Translations under genes and position numbers: made by a program
Assembly (NCBI GenBank): GCA_035325905.1
Contig: DAOKYY010000036.1
Coordinates: forward strand, 1 to 30,509
Source of the DNA: DYGX01 sp035325905
Lineage (GTDB): Bacteria; Chloroflexota; Anaerolineae; Aggregatilineales; Aggregatilineaceae
Direction of reading: 5' to 3'
DNA length: 30,509 nt
Part shown: piece after piece, positions 15,541-22,752 of the stretch
How positions within the stretch are numbered: position 1 is the first letter of the stretch
How the letters are laid out: each line of letters starts with the position of its first letter
Notes under the pieces: model-generated
What the model saw: the letters and a program-made list of their open reading frames with translations, nothing else
The model's database searches: none
What the model was told of the DNA's origin: nothing

Positions 15541-16472
15541 ACGCGATCCTTGAAGTACTCGATTGTCAATTCCAACCCGGCCGGCAGGTCAACCCGTGGC
15601 TCCCAGCCCAACACCCGCTTGGCGCGCGTGATGTCCGGCTGGCGCGTCTGCGGATCGCCCTGAATACGAAGGTCCTCTTTGAAGATCACCCCCGCCAGAT
15701 TATCGGTCAGCCGGTTGACCAGCTCAGCAAACTGGAGAATCGACATTTCGGACGGGTTGCCGATGTTCACGGGCTGGTCAAAGTCGGCCATCAGCAGGCG
15801 GTAAAGCCCCTCGATCAAGTCGCTGACATAGCAGAAGCTGCGGGTCTGCGATCCGTCGCCATAGATGGTCAGCGGCTCGCCACGCAGCGCTTGGCCGACG
15901 AAATTCGGCACGACGCGGCCATCGTCGAGGCGCATGCGTGGGCCGTACGTATTGAAGATGCGCGCGATGCGCGTATCGACCCCGTGTGTCCGGTGGTAAG
16001 CCATCGTGATCGCCTCGGCGAAGCGTTTGGCCTCATCGTACACGCCACGCGGGCCGATGGTGTTGACGTTGCCGGGGTAATCCTCGCGCTGCGGGTGGAC
16101 CAGCGGATCGCCGTAAATTTCGGAGGTCGAGGCCAGCAGGAAGCGCGCGCCCTTCGCTTTCGCAACGCCCAGCGTATTATGTGTGCCCAGCGCGCCAACC
16201 TTGAGCGTCTGGATCGGATAGTTGAGATAGTCAATCGGGCTGGCCGGTGAAGCGAAGTGCAGCACGGCGTCGAGCGGCCCTTCGACGTAAATGTAGTTGG
16301 TCACGTCATGATGCACGAACTTGAAGGCCCTGTTCCCGGCCAGATGCGCGATATTGTCCGTGTTGCCCGTGATCAGATTGTCCATCCCGATCACGTCGTG
16401 CCCTTCGGCCAGGAAGCGATCGCACAGGTGCGATCCGAGGAAACCGGCGGCGCCGGTGATCAAGACACGCAT
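15537..16472 (-). CDS. UDP-glucuronate decarboxylase-like extended SDR (UDP-xylose synthase type)
   Basis: This 311-residue NAD-dependent enzyme has the Rossmann motif G7-x2-G10-x2-G13 and D31, and the catalytic set T116/S117 and E118 in STSEIYGDP, with Y145-x3-K149 in VYDEAKR. The Ser-Glu after the Thr, the GPRGVYDEAKRFAEA context, the NTYGPRM strand and a length of 311 fit UDP-glucuronate decarboxylase (making UDP-xylose) rather than 4-epimerase; substrate assignment remains an inference from family resemblance. I place the start at ATG 16470-16472 because the Rossmann fold starts there; an upstream in-frame start at 16589 would overlap the macro gene. It supplies a nucleotide sugar to the glycan operon. 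A hairpin with a promoter-like element lies just upstream. Confidence 0.92.
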   Translation of the reverse strand: MRVLITGAAGFLGSHLCDRFLAEGHDVIGMDNLITGNTDNIAHLAGNRAFKFVHHDVTNYIYVEGPLDAVLHFASPASPIDYLNYPIQTLKVGALGTHNTLGVAKAKGARFLLASTSEIYGDPLVHPQREDYPGNVNTIGPRGVYDEAKRFAEAITMAYHRTHGVDTRIARIFNTYGPRMRLDDGRVVPNFVGQALRGEPLTIYGDGSQTRSFCYVSDLIEGLYRLLMADFDQPVNIGNPSEMSILQFAELVNRLTDNLAGVIFKEDLRIQGDPQTRQPDITRAKRVLGWEPRVDLPAGLELTIEYFKDRV

Positions 16473-16513
16473 AGAGTCGATTCCATCCCTTACATGAGCA
16501 AGCGCGAAGCCGC

Positions 16514-16534
16514 GCGAAGTGTACCACACTTCGC
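16514..16534 (-). promoter_or_regulatory. Perfect palindrome overlapping an extended -10 box (operator/internal promoter candidate)
   Basis: GCGAAGTGT (16514-16522) and ACACTTCGC (16526-16534) are perfect complements around ACC. On the minus strand the centre reads TGGTACACT, an extended -10 (TGG + TACACT, box at 16523-16518). The start would be near 16510 and the leader about 38 bases before the decarboxylase gene. No T run follows, so it is not a standard terminator. It could be an operator, an internal promoter, or an RNA hairpin protecting the downstream message. Confidence 0.5.
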
Positions 16535-16566
16535 CGCCACGCTCATCCCCGGATGCGCCGTTCCAC

Positions 16567-17112
16567 TCAGGCTTCCGGCAGATCGGCAAGCTGAGCGCGA
16601 AACTCGGCCTCGAAGGTGTGATAGGTCGGGTGATCGTACAGGCAGACGACGATCTGCCGCACGCTGCGCGGCTCCTCGAAGGTGAAGTCCAGCAGCACGC
16701 GCAGCATCACGGCGGCGCACGCCTCCACCGGGAAGCCGAAGACTCCGGTCGAGATCGCGGGAAACGCAATACTTCTCAGGCCGTGTTCTTCGGCGAGGTC
16801 GAGGCTGGCGCGCACGGCGCTGGCGAGCTTGCCGCGCTCGTTGCCCTCGCCCATGCGCGGCCCGACGGCATGGATCACATGCCGCGCCTTGAGATCGCCC
16901 GCGCCGGTGATAACCGCCTGCCCCACCTCGCAGTACCCGATGGCGAAACATTCTTCTTGAATCGACGGGCCGCCCTTGCGCCGGATCGCGCCCGCCACGC
17001 CCGCGCCGAGGATCAACTGCGAGTTCGCGGCGTTGACGATCGCGTCGCAATCCAGGTCGGTGATGTCGCCTTGCGCCAGCGCGATCGTAATCCCGTTGAC
17101 CTGCGCCTGCAT
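16567..17112 (-). CDS. Macro domain protein (ADP-ribose/O-acetyl-ADP-ribose hydrolase type)
   Basis: This 181-residue protein is a stand-alone macro domain, a fold that binds ADP-ribose and often removes it from proteins or hydrolyses O-acetyl-ADP-ribose. The ligand-binding features are visible: GDITDL (15-20), the NAAN motif (27-30) after D23, the glycine loop GAGVAGAI (36-43), AVGPR (82-86) and the STGVFGFP phosphate loop (121-128). The start at ATG 17110-17112 is supported by GGAAGG upstream and a 15-base gap from the preceding stop. Its presence between polysaccharide genes is unexpected: it could process ADP-ribosylated proteins or ADP-sugar-like by-products. The downstream decarboxylase is 94 bases away. 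Confidence 0.93.
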   Translation of the reverse strand: MQAQVNGITIALAQGDITDLDCDAIVNAANSQLILGAGVAGAIRRKGGPSIQEECFAIGYCEVGQAVITGAGDLKARHVIHAVGPRMGEGNERGKLASAVRASLDLAEEHGLRSIAFPAISTGVFGFPVEACAAVMLRVLLDFTFEEPRSVRQIVVCLYDHPTYHTFEAEFRAQLADLPEA

Positions 17113-17127
17113 ATGTCTCTACCTTCC

Positions 17128-20100
17128 TTACTCCGCAGCTTTTTCGTCCGCCAGCCGCTCCAGGTGATGCAGCAGCCCCAGCGAGAGGAAAAACACAAAC
17201 GCCAGATTGATCGAGAAATAGCTGACATCCACCAGCCCGTGCGCCAGGGCGTGCGCCATGCTCCCGGCCAGCCCCAGCGCCAGCGCCAGCAGCAGGTGGT
17301 CATCCAGCAGCCGCCCGCGCGCGCGCCACACCCCGCGCCAGAACGCTACCTGAAACGCAACCCCCAGCAACACCCCGCCCAGGCCCAGGCTCACCCAGTG
17401 ATTGAGCAGGACGTTGTGCGGGATGGACAGATTCGGCTCGGCCCAGGCGTCCGGCAGCAGGTAGCGGCTGCGATACCAGTACAGGAACTGGTCCAGCCCG
17501 GCCCCGGTGATCGGGTGCTCCCGAATCAGGTTGAGGGCGCTGTACCACAGGTGGCGGCGGAAAAACGCGGTCTCGCCGAGCAGGTCACGCAGGCGCGGCA
17601 GCGCGATGGACAGCGGCACCAGCACCACGGCAATCGCCGCCAGCGCCGCCGCTACCGGAGCCGCCGCGCGCCGCCCGCGCCATACGATCAGCAGCGCGAT
17701 CACGCCCGCTGGCAGGCCGAGCAGAATCGCGCCCCGGCTCTGGCTCAGAAGGATTGCGATCAGCATCAGCGCGCCGCCGGCCACGCCAAACGCGCGCCGC
17801 CATGCTCCGAGCGGCAACAGCGCATACGCCAGCGCGAAGGGCAGCCCGCGCCCCAGGTACAGGCCGACGCCGTTCGGCGAGCCGTAGATGCTGATCAGGC
17901 GTCGCGCGCCTTCCTCGGTCACGACCACGCCGTGCCCGCTGACGAACCACACCAACCCCGCTAGCGCGATGGCCGCCCCGCTGAAAACCAGCGTGTCCGC
18001 CAGCCACGCCAGGTCGCGACGCTCCAGTCGCATCAGGCGGATCAGCGCGTAGAACAGCGCCGGGTCGAGAATGACAACACGCAATTCATGCAGCGCCGGA
18101 GACCGGTAGCGCGCCCAGCTCAGCGACAGGACGCCCAGCCCGGCCCACGCCAGCGCCAGCCAGTCAAGCGCCGTCAGCCGGGGCCAGCGCCACGAGACCA
18201 TGCGCGCTCCAGCGCGGTAGCGCCGCGCCCCCTCGACCAGCCCGCGCAGCGCCAGCGCCCCGGCGGTCAGCACAAGATAGACCTCCACCGTGGCGAACAG
18301 GCGGAACAGCAGATCAAGCGTCGAGAGGAAGAACGCCGACCAGAAAATGATCAGCATCAGCCCTAGAATGGGCCGGTTGTAGATCAACACGAACAGCGCA
18401 CCCAGCGCCGCCAGCGTAACCAGCGCCGCCGGCGACAGCGACGCGACCCCGGCGGTCAGGATCGTCAGCGCCAGCGCGGGCGGGTCACGGCGCAGCAGCC
18501 CGGCCAGCGGCTCGCCCCAGGTCAGCAGCGCCCCGGCCAGGACCAGCAGCGACGCCAGCAGGCTGATCAGCCACTCGATCGCGTGCCGGATCACCGCCGC
18601 CGAGGGCCAGCGCAGCGCGCGCCAGGGCAAACGCCGCCCCGCGCCAAACATCCCGGCGAGGCCGAGCGCGCCGAGCGCCGCGCAGGCCGCCAGCGCCAGC
18701 CGATACAGGCCGGTGTCCGCCGGGTGCGCCACGGCGTAGCCCGCGATCGGCCAGCGATCGTCGCCGTTGATCGGGCGGTGGACGATCTCGACAGTGTGCA
18801 CGCCGTCTGCCAGGCCGCGCGCGACCGCAATCAGCTCCAGGCGCGGCGCGCGGTCGGGCGAGGTCAGCAGCAGGAAGGTCTGGCCGTCCGGCTGGCGCGG
18901 CAGCGCATTGGCCGGAGCGCCGTCGACCGTGACGAACAGGTACGCGCTGGTGTCGTCGCGCCGCACTGAGATCGCGAAATCGGTCCCGGCGAACGTCACC
19001 GCGATCCGGTTCTCCATGTCGGGCGTCACCGCCGCCGGGTCGTGGATCACGGCGTCCGCGCCCAGCTCGCTGAAGCGCCAGTTCTCGCTGTATGCGGTGT
19101 ACGCGTTCCGAACCGGGTGCAAGCCGGGCGGCAGGCCCTCGGCGGAAGCCCGCAGGCCGTCCGCCAGCCACTCGTCGATCACCGGCGCGACGGCGAAGCC
19201 CTGCTGCGGGTCATCGGGCGGCGCGTCCGGCTGCCAGTGCTGCACGATCAGCCCGCCGATCCACGGCCACTCGCGCGTGGCGCGCTGGTACGCATCCCGC
19301 GTGAACTGCGCCTGCTCAGCGGCGCTGACCTGGCCCCAGATCGACGGCGGGCCGCGCCACCCTTCGGGCAGGTGGTTCCAGCCGAAGTTGCTGCCCCATA
19401 GGGGTTTTGTGCCATCGCCGCGCCGGACCATTTCCTCGCGCAGTAGAATCAGTCGCGAGAAGTTGAGCGTGTCGTCCGCCACGCGCCGATCGTACGGCCC
19501 GGTGTTGTAGCCGTAGGGCTTGCCCGCCGCTGCGTCGAATGCGCCCTGCCCGCCCTGCTCGTAGATCGCGCGCAGATACAGCACGTCGGACAGGTTGTCC
19601 GGCCCGGTCTCGACGGTCGGCGCGAGCGCCGCCGCGATCACCTGCGCTTGCGGATCGGCGTCGTGAATCGCGTCATATGCGCCCCGCAACATGGCGACGT
19701 AATGCGCCGGGCGCGGGTCCATCCCGCCCCAGTGTGATTTCAGATTCGGCTCGTCCCAGACCTGGTAATAATCGATTGCATCGGCGTAGCGCGCAGCTAC
19801 GGCCCCGGCGAAGGCGGCGTAATCGCCCACGCTCTCCGGCGGCGCGAACGGGTGATCGGGCGCCAGCGGATGGCGCGCCCAGCGCGGTGCCCCGTCGATC
19901 ACGGCCACAAGAGCGAGCTTAGGTTGCTCCGCGACCGCCGCGACGATCCGATCGAGTTCCGTCCAATCCAGAGCGCCTCGCTCCGGCTCGATCTGATCCC
20001 AGCGCACGGACTGGCGCACCCAGTGAAACCCGGCGGCCTCAATCCGCGCCAGCTCGCGCTCTAGCGCCGCGTCATCGTACTGCGTCAGCTCGACGTTAAC

Positions 20101-20259
20101 GCCCGCCAGCGGCAGGCGCAGCGGCAAGTCGAGCGTGCGCGTCGCGTCCGCCCATCCGCGCAGGGCCACTGCCTGCCGGTCGAGTGTCACCGCCGCGCCG
20201 GTCGCGCCGCCGAGCAGCACCACCAGCCCGGCCCAGAAGACCAGCCAGCGGCGGATCAT
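17128..20259 (-). CDS. Giant fusion: glycosidase-like TIM barrel + beta domain + Wzy/O-antigen ligase
   Basis: This 1043-residue membrane protein starts with a hydrophobic anchor (about 4-26). Residues about 45-395 resemble a GH39/GH5-type clan A glycosidase: VRQSVRWDQIEPERGALDW (81-99) is the typical early strand, and WDEPN (168-172) carries the acid/base Glu at 170. The strand where the nucleophile Glu should be reads LWGSNFGWN (287-295), with Asn at 291, so hydrolysis is probably lost or altered. Residues about 400-515 look like a beta-sandwich carbohydrate-binding-type domain. The rest (about 520-1035) is a multipass Wzy/O-antigen ligase unit with YGSPNGVGLYLGRG (792-805), SQSRGAILLG (839-848), HPITGAGLDQF (915-925) and IPHNVLLNHW (946-955). 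The ATG 20257-20259 overlaps the upstream stop in ATGA. It may bind a glycan outside the membrane and polymerise or attach it. Confidence 0.9.
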   Translation of the reverse strand: MIRRWLVFWAGLVVLLGGATGAAVTLDRQAVALRGWADATRTLDLPLRLPLAGVNVELTQYDDAALERELARIEAAGFHWVRQSVRWDQIEPERGALDWTELDRIVAAVAEQPKLALVAVIDGAPRWARHPLAPDHPFAPPESVGDYAAFAGAVAARYADAIDYYQVWDEPNLKSHWGGMDPRPAHYVAMLRGAYDAIHDADPQAQVIAAALAPTVETGPDNLSDVLYLRAIYEQGGQGAFDAAAGKPYGYNTGPYDRRVADDTLNFSRLILLREEMVRRGDGTKPLWGSNFGWNHLPEGWRGPPSIWGQVSAAEQAQFTRDAYQRATREWPWIGGLIVQHWQPDAPPDDPQQGFAVAPVIDEWLADGLRASAEGLPPGLHPVRNAYTAYSENWRFSELGADAVIHDPAAVTPDMENRIAVTFAGTDFAISVRRDDTSAYLFVTVDGAPANALPRQPDGQTFLLLTSPDRAPRLELIAVARGLADGVHTVEIVHRPINGDDRWPIAGYAVAHPADTGLYRLALAACAALGALGLAGMFGAGRRLPWRALRWPSAAVIRHAIEWLISLLASLLVLAGALLTWGEPLAGLLRRDPPALALTILTAGVASLSPAALVTLAALGALFVLIYNRPILGLMLIIFWSAFFLSTLDLLFRLFATVEVYLVLTAGALALRGLVEGARRYRAGARMVSWRWPRLTALDWLALAWAGLGVLSLSWARYRSPALHELRVVILDPALFYALIRLMRLERRDLAWLADTLVFSGAAIALAGLVWFVSGHGVVVTEEGARRLISIYGSPNGVGLYLGRGLPFALAYALLPLGAWRRAFGVAGGALMLIAILLSQSRGAILLGLPAGVIALLIVWRGRRAAAPVAAALAAIAVVLVPLSIALPRLRDLLGETAFFRRHLWYSALNLIREHPITGAGLDQFLYWYRSRYLLPDAWAEPNLSIPHNVLLNHWVSLGLGGVLLGVAFQVAFWRGVWRARGRLLDDHLLLALALGLAGSMAHALAHGLVDVSYFSINLAFVFFLSLGLLHHLERLADEKAAE

Positions 20260-21878
20260 GGCGCGCCGGACCAGCGGGGCCGCGCCGCCTGCCCGTCGCT
20301 CGTGACGGCGGAAGCGAGGCCGGTGTCGAGATCGTAAATCCACAGGTTTTGCTGGTAGATGAAGGCAAGCTGCGTGCCGGTCGGACTCCACGCGATACCG
20401 TCTTCCGGGTCAGGCGAGCGGAATCCCTGGCCGGGGTCGTCCGGCCCAGGGAACACTTTTCGCGCGTTGCTCCCGTCGGCGTCGGCGATCCACAGGTCGT
20501 AGGTCGAGCCGAGCGAGTTCAGCGGCTCGCGCGCCTGAAAGTATGCGACCAGCGTCTCGGTCCGCCCATCCGCGTGCTCGATCAGGGGCGAATACGACGG
20601 GCTGCTCCAGATGCCGCTCTTGGCGCGGAAGGTCGGCAGGACCAGCTCGTTTTCGGCGTCGAGCACCGCCGTATCGAAGACGATGCTGTCCTCGCGGGAT
20701 TCGGTGCCATAGGGCGCGCCGTGCGCAGTCGTGATCAACAGCCCGTCCTCCGACCACGATAGCGTCGGGACCCACACCAGCGGCAGCAGCGTCGCATACT
20801 CGGCGAAGCTCAGCAGCGGCACGAACTCGCCGCGCTCCAGGTCTACCGTGCCGACGCTGTCCGCGTTGGCCCACGCCAGCCGCTCGCCAGAAGGCGACCA
20901 CAAGAAGCGCCGCCCCCAATAGGCGTATGCGCCGAGCGCGTTCTGCTCGACGATCTGCTCGACGCTGTCCGAGATCGCTTCGCCGGTCTGCGGGTCCAGC
21001 TCAACGGTGAACAGGTCGTTGTACGCGCGCCAGCCGATCTGGTCGCTGGTGGGGACGGCAGTCGAATAGCTCAGCGTGTTCGCCCGGCCGGGCACCCATT
21101 GCGCCGACAGCACGTCGTTGGGGAACAACTGCACCGCCTGCGGCGTGCGCGCCGAGGTGTTGAGCACCGCCCATAGCTCGTTCGAGAAGACAGGATCGTT
21201 CTCGTCCTCCGTCGCCCGTGTGAACAGCAGCTGGCGACCGTCCGCCGAGAGATCGAACACCCGCCGGTCCAGCCCGCCGACCTCGGCCACCGGGCGGCGC
21301 CGGGCGGTGCTGCGCTCGATGATCCAGGGCTGGTCGCCGGAGATGTAGGCCAGCACGCCGTCGATGCTGATCACCGCCTCCGAGGGTTCAGCGCCGACGT
21401 ACACGATCTCGTCGCGCGCGGGGCGCACCGGCACCGGGATGCCGGGGTTGCGGCTGACTTCGACGCCGTTCTTCTCGGTAATCAGGTAGCAAATCTCGTT
21501 CTCGCCCGCCTCGCCGGTCTGGCCGATCTGTTCTTCGCCGGGCTTCAGCCGCTCCGAGGGGATCACCTGCCGCTTGAATGGGACCGGCTCGCGCACGCAT
21601 TCCTGCCGCTCCACAACGCGCGTGACGGTGATGCGCAGCCCGTCGCGGAGCTGGGTGTACAGCGGCGGATTGACCTCGTCCAGCGCGTCGAGCGTAACGT
21701 CGATCGCCTCCAGAAACTGCCCGACCGACACAGGCTTATCATAGGTGTAAACCCGGCTAGCCCCATCCGCGTCCACCGTGATATTGAAGCGACCTCCCGC
21801 GCCGCCTTCGTCCTGGCACGCCGCGAGCGTAACGCCCAGCACGAGCAGCAGCGCGATCATGCGCCCGATCCGATTCAT
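20256..21878 (-). CDS. Lipoprotein with DUF348, G5 and TolB-like propeller domains
   Basis: This 540-residue predicted lipoprotein has a lipobox ending at LAAC21 after a short hydrophobic signal (6-20). A DUF348-like ubiquitin fold (about 31-86) and a G5-like domain (about 92-163, containing REPVPFKRQVIPSERLKPGE) follow. The rest (about 170-540) is a propeller with WSPSG/WSEDG/WSPTG turns as in TolB and WD40-like proteins. DUF348 and G5 occur together in actinobacterial resuscitation factors and Firmicute cell-wall proteins, where G5 is proposed to bind cell-wall sugars. The start ATG 21876-21878 has GCAGG upstream; an open frame continuing to 22676 runs over the promoter and is not used. It is the first gene of the long operon, and its stop overlaps the polymerase fusion, so it probably acts outside the membrane with it. 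Confidence 0.9.
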   Translation of the reverse strand: MNRIGRMIALLLVLGVTLAACQDEGGAGGRFNITVDADGASRVYTYDKPVSVGQFLEAIDVTLDALDEVNPPLYTQLRDGLRITVTRVVERQECVREPVPFKRQVIPSERLKPGEEQIGQTGEAGENEICYLITEKNGVEVSRNPGIPVPVRPARDEIVYVGAEPSEAVISIDGVLAYISGDQPWIIERSTARRRPVAEVGGLDRRVFDLSADGRQLLFTRATEDENDPVFSNELWAVLNTSARTPQAVQLFPNDVLSAQWVPGRANTLSYSTAVPTSDQIGWRAYNDLFTVELDPQTGEAISDSVEQIVEQNALGAYAYWGRRFLWSPSGERLAWANADSVGTVDLERGEFVPLLSFAEYATLLPLVWVPTLSWSEDGLLITTAHGAPYGTESREDSIVFDTAVLDAENELVLPTFRAKSGIWSSPSYSPLIEHADGRTETLVAYFQAREPLNSLGSTYDLWIADADGSNARKVFPGPDDPGQGFRSPDPEDGIAWSPTGTQLAFIYQQNLWIYDLDTGLASAVTSDGQAARPRWSGAP

Positions 21879-21950
21879 CGTCCGCCTGCCCCAGAGTGCG
21901 AAATCGGCGTCAGAAAAGCGCCATCCGAGCGTAACGAAAACGCCTAAAAC

Positions 21951-21987
21951 TGGTTTACAGTATAGGGTAATGTAATGGTAAACACCA
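21951..21987. promoter_or_regulatory. Inverted repeat in the divergent promoter region
   Basis: TGGTTTAC (21951-21958) is mirrored by GTAAAC-A-CCA (21978-21987), complementary except for one inserted base. The spacer of 19 bases contains the minus-strand -10 candidate of the operon. The spacing and A/T character are compatible with a dimeric repressor operator or two half-sites. A chance match is possible. Confidence 0.4.
21959..21964 (-). promoter_or_regulatory. -10 candidate for the long glycan operon
   Basis: The minus strand reads TATACT (21964-21959), 5/6 of consensus. At 17 bases the -35 position reads TGGTGT, a weak match. The leader would be about 75 bases before the lipoprotein start at 21878. 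The weak -35 suggests dependence on an activator or another sigma factor. It sits inside the inverted repeat. Confidence 0.45.
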
Positions 21988-22024
21988 CGGGGCCATTTGA
22001 TCAAATAAAGGGGTGATCGCCGCG

Positions 22025-22660
22025 ATGGAGCCGCAGACAGCCGCCTATCTGGCCGAGCTGCCAGAGGTTCGCACCAGCCGGCTGCCCAGGGGAGCGCTTT
22101 TCTGGGCGAACGGATCGATCTACGAAGTCTCCGCCGTTGACGCGCGCGGGTTCCAAAAGGCGCGCCTGTGGCGGCAGGCGGAGCACACCGAAGTCGCGCT
22201 GGTGCCGGGGTCGCTGCTGAGCCGCCACCTGCCCGTTGTGGCGCAGGGGCGTGCGCTGCCAGTCTATCACTCGCAGAACGATCTGCTCGACGCTGGCGAG
22301 TGCTCGTGCTACGTCTTCCCGACCGAGATGCTGGCGCTCGACGCGGCGTACCTCGACGCCGCGCTGATCCTGCGCAGCGGGCCATACGTCCGCCAGCAAG
22401 AGGCGGTTCCGGCCTTTGCCCTGACCGACGGGATTCATCTCTTCCGTCTCTATTACTTCCGCCAGTCCACCCACGGGCGCCCGACCGATCTGTCCAGCCT
22501 GCGCGATCGTAGCGCGGGCTTTCGCCCGCGCCCGCATGCCGAGGGGCCGGGGTTCTGGCGCTTGCTGCCAAGCTGGACCGAGCAGACGAACCAGTTTGAC
22601 ACGACGCAGCAATCGCTGCCAGCGGTGCGGATCGACCTGCCGGAGCCGCCTGCTCCCTGA
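22025..22660 (+). CDS. Unknown cytoplasmic protein, 211 aa
   Basis: This 211-residue soluble protein is not recognised. It contains several strand-like stretches (GALFWANGSIYEVSAVDA, HLFRLYYFRQ), a Cys-x-Cys in ECSCYVF (about 98-104) and a Pro-rich end (LPEPPAP). No signal peptide, membrane segment or known catalytic motif is visible. AAGGGG about 10 bases upstream supports ATG 22025-22027; a GTG at 22013 overlaps that site and is less likely. G/C-rich third positions support coding. It diverges from the glycan operon across a region with an inverted repeat, so a shared regulator is possible, and it ends at the hairpin at 22703-22731. Confidence 0.75.
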   Translation: MEPQTAAYLAELPEVRTSRLPRGALFWANGSIYEVSAVDARGFQKARLWRQAEHTEVALVPGSLLSRHLPVVAQGRALPVYHSQNDLLDAGECSCYVFPTEMLALDAAYLDAALILRSGPYVRQQEAVPAFALTDGIHLFRLYYFRQSTHGRPTDLSSLRDRSAGFRPRPHAEGPGFWRLLPSWTEQTNQFDTTQQSLPAVRIDLPEPPAP

Positions 22661-22702
22661 AACGGCCGAGTCGCATCCGTTCCGCGATCGACCAGAATCG
22701 AA

Positions 22703-22731
22703 CGGCCCCCTGTGCAAGGGGGCCGGTTGTT
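22703..22731 (+). terminator. Strong hairpin between convergent genes (probable terminator)
   Basis: CGGCCCCCT (22703-22711) pairs perfectly with AGGGGGCCG (22717-22725) around GTGCA, followed by GTTGTT. It lies 43 bases after the stop of the plus-strand gene and 28 bases past the stop of the convergent lipoprotein gene. The T run is poor on either strand, but the very stable stem can serve both directions. Confidence 0.65.
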
Positions 22732-22752
22732 CCTCGCGGCGCGCGGATCAGA

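Noticed and set aside
16519..17964. 481-codon plus-strand frame across the macro gene and polymerase fusion
   Set aside because: It crosses two well-supported genes in antisense and is Gln/Arg-rich with no recognisable fold.
21879..22676. N-terminal extension of the DUF348 lipoprotein frame (266 extra residues)
   Set aside because: It would hide the signal peptide, run over the promoter and be antisense to the 211-residue gene; its composition is low-complexity Arg/Pro/Ala. The ATG at 21878 gives a normal lipobox.
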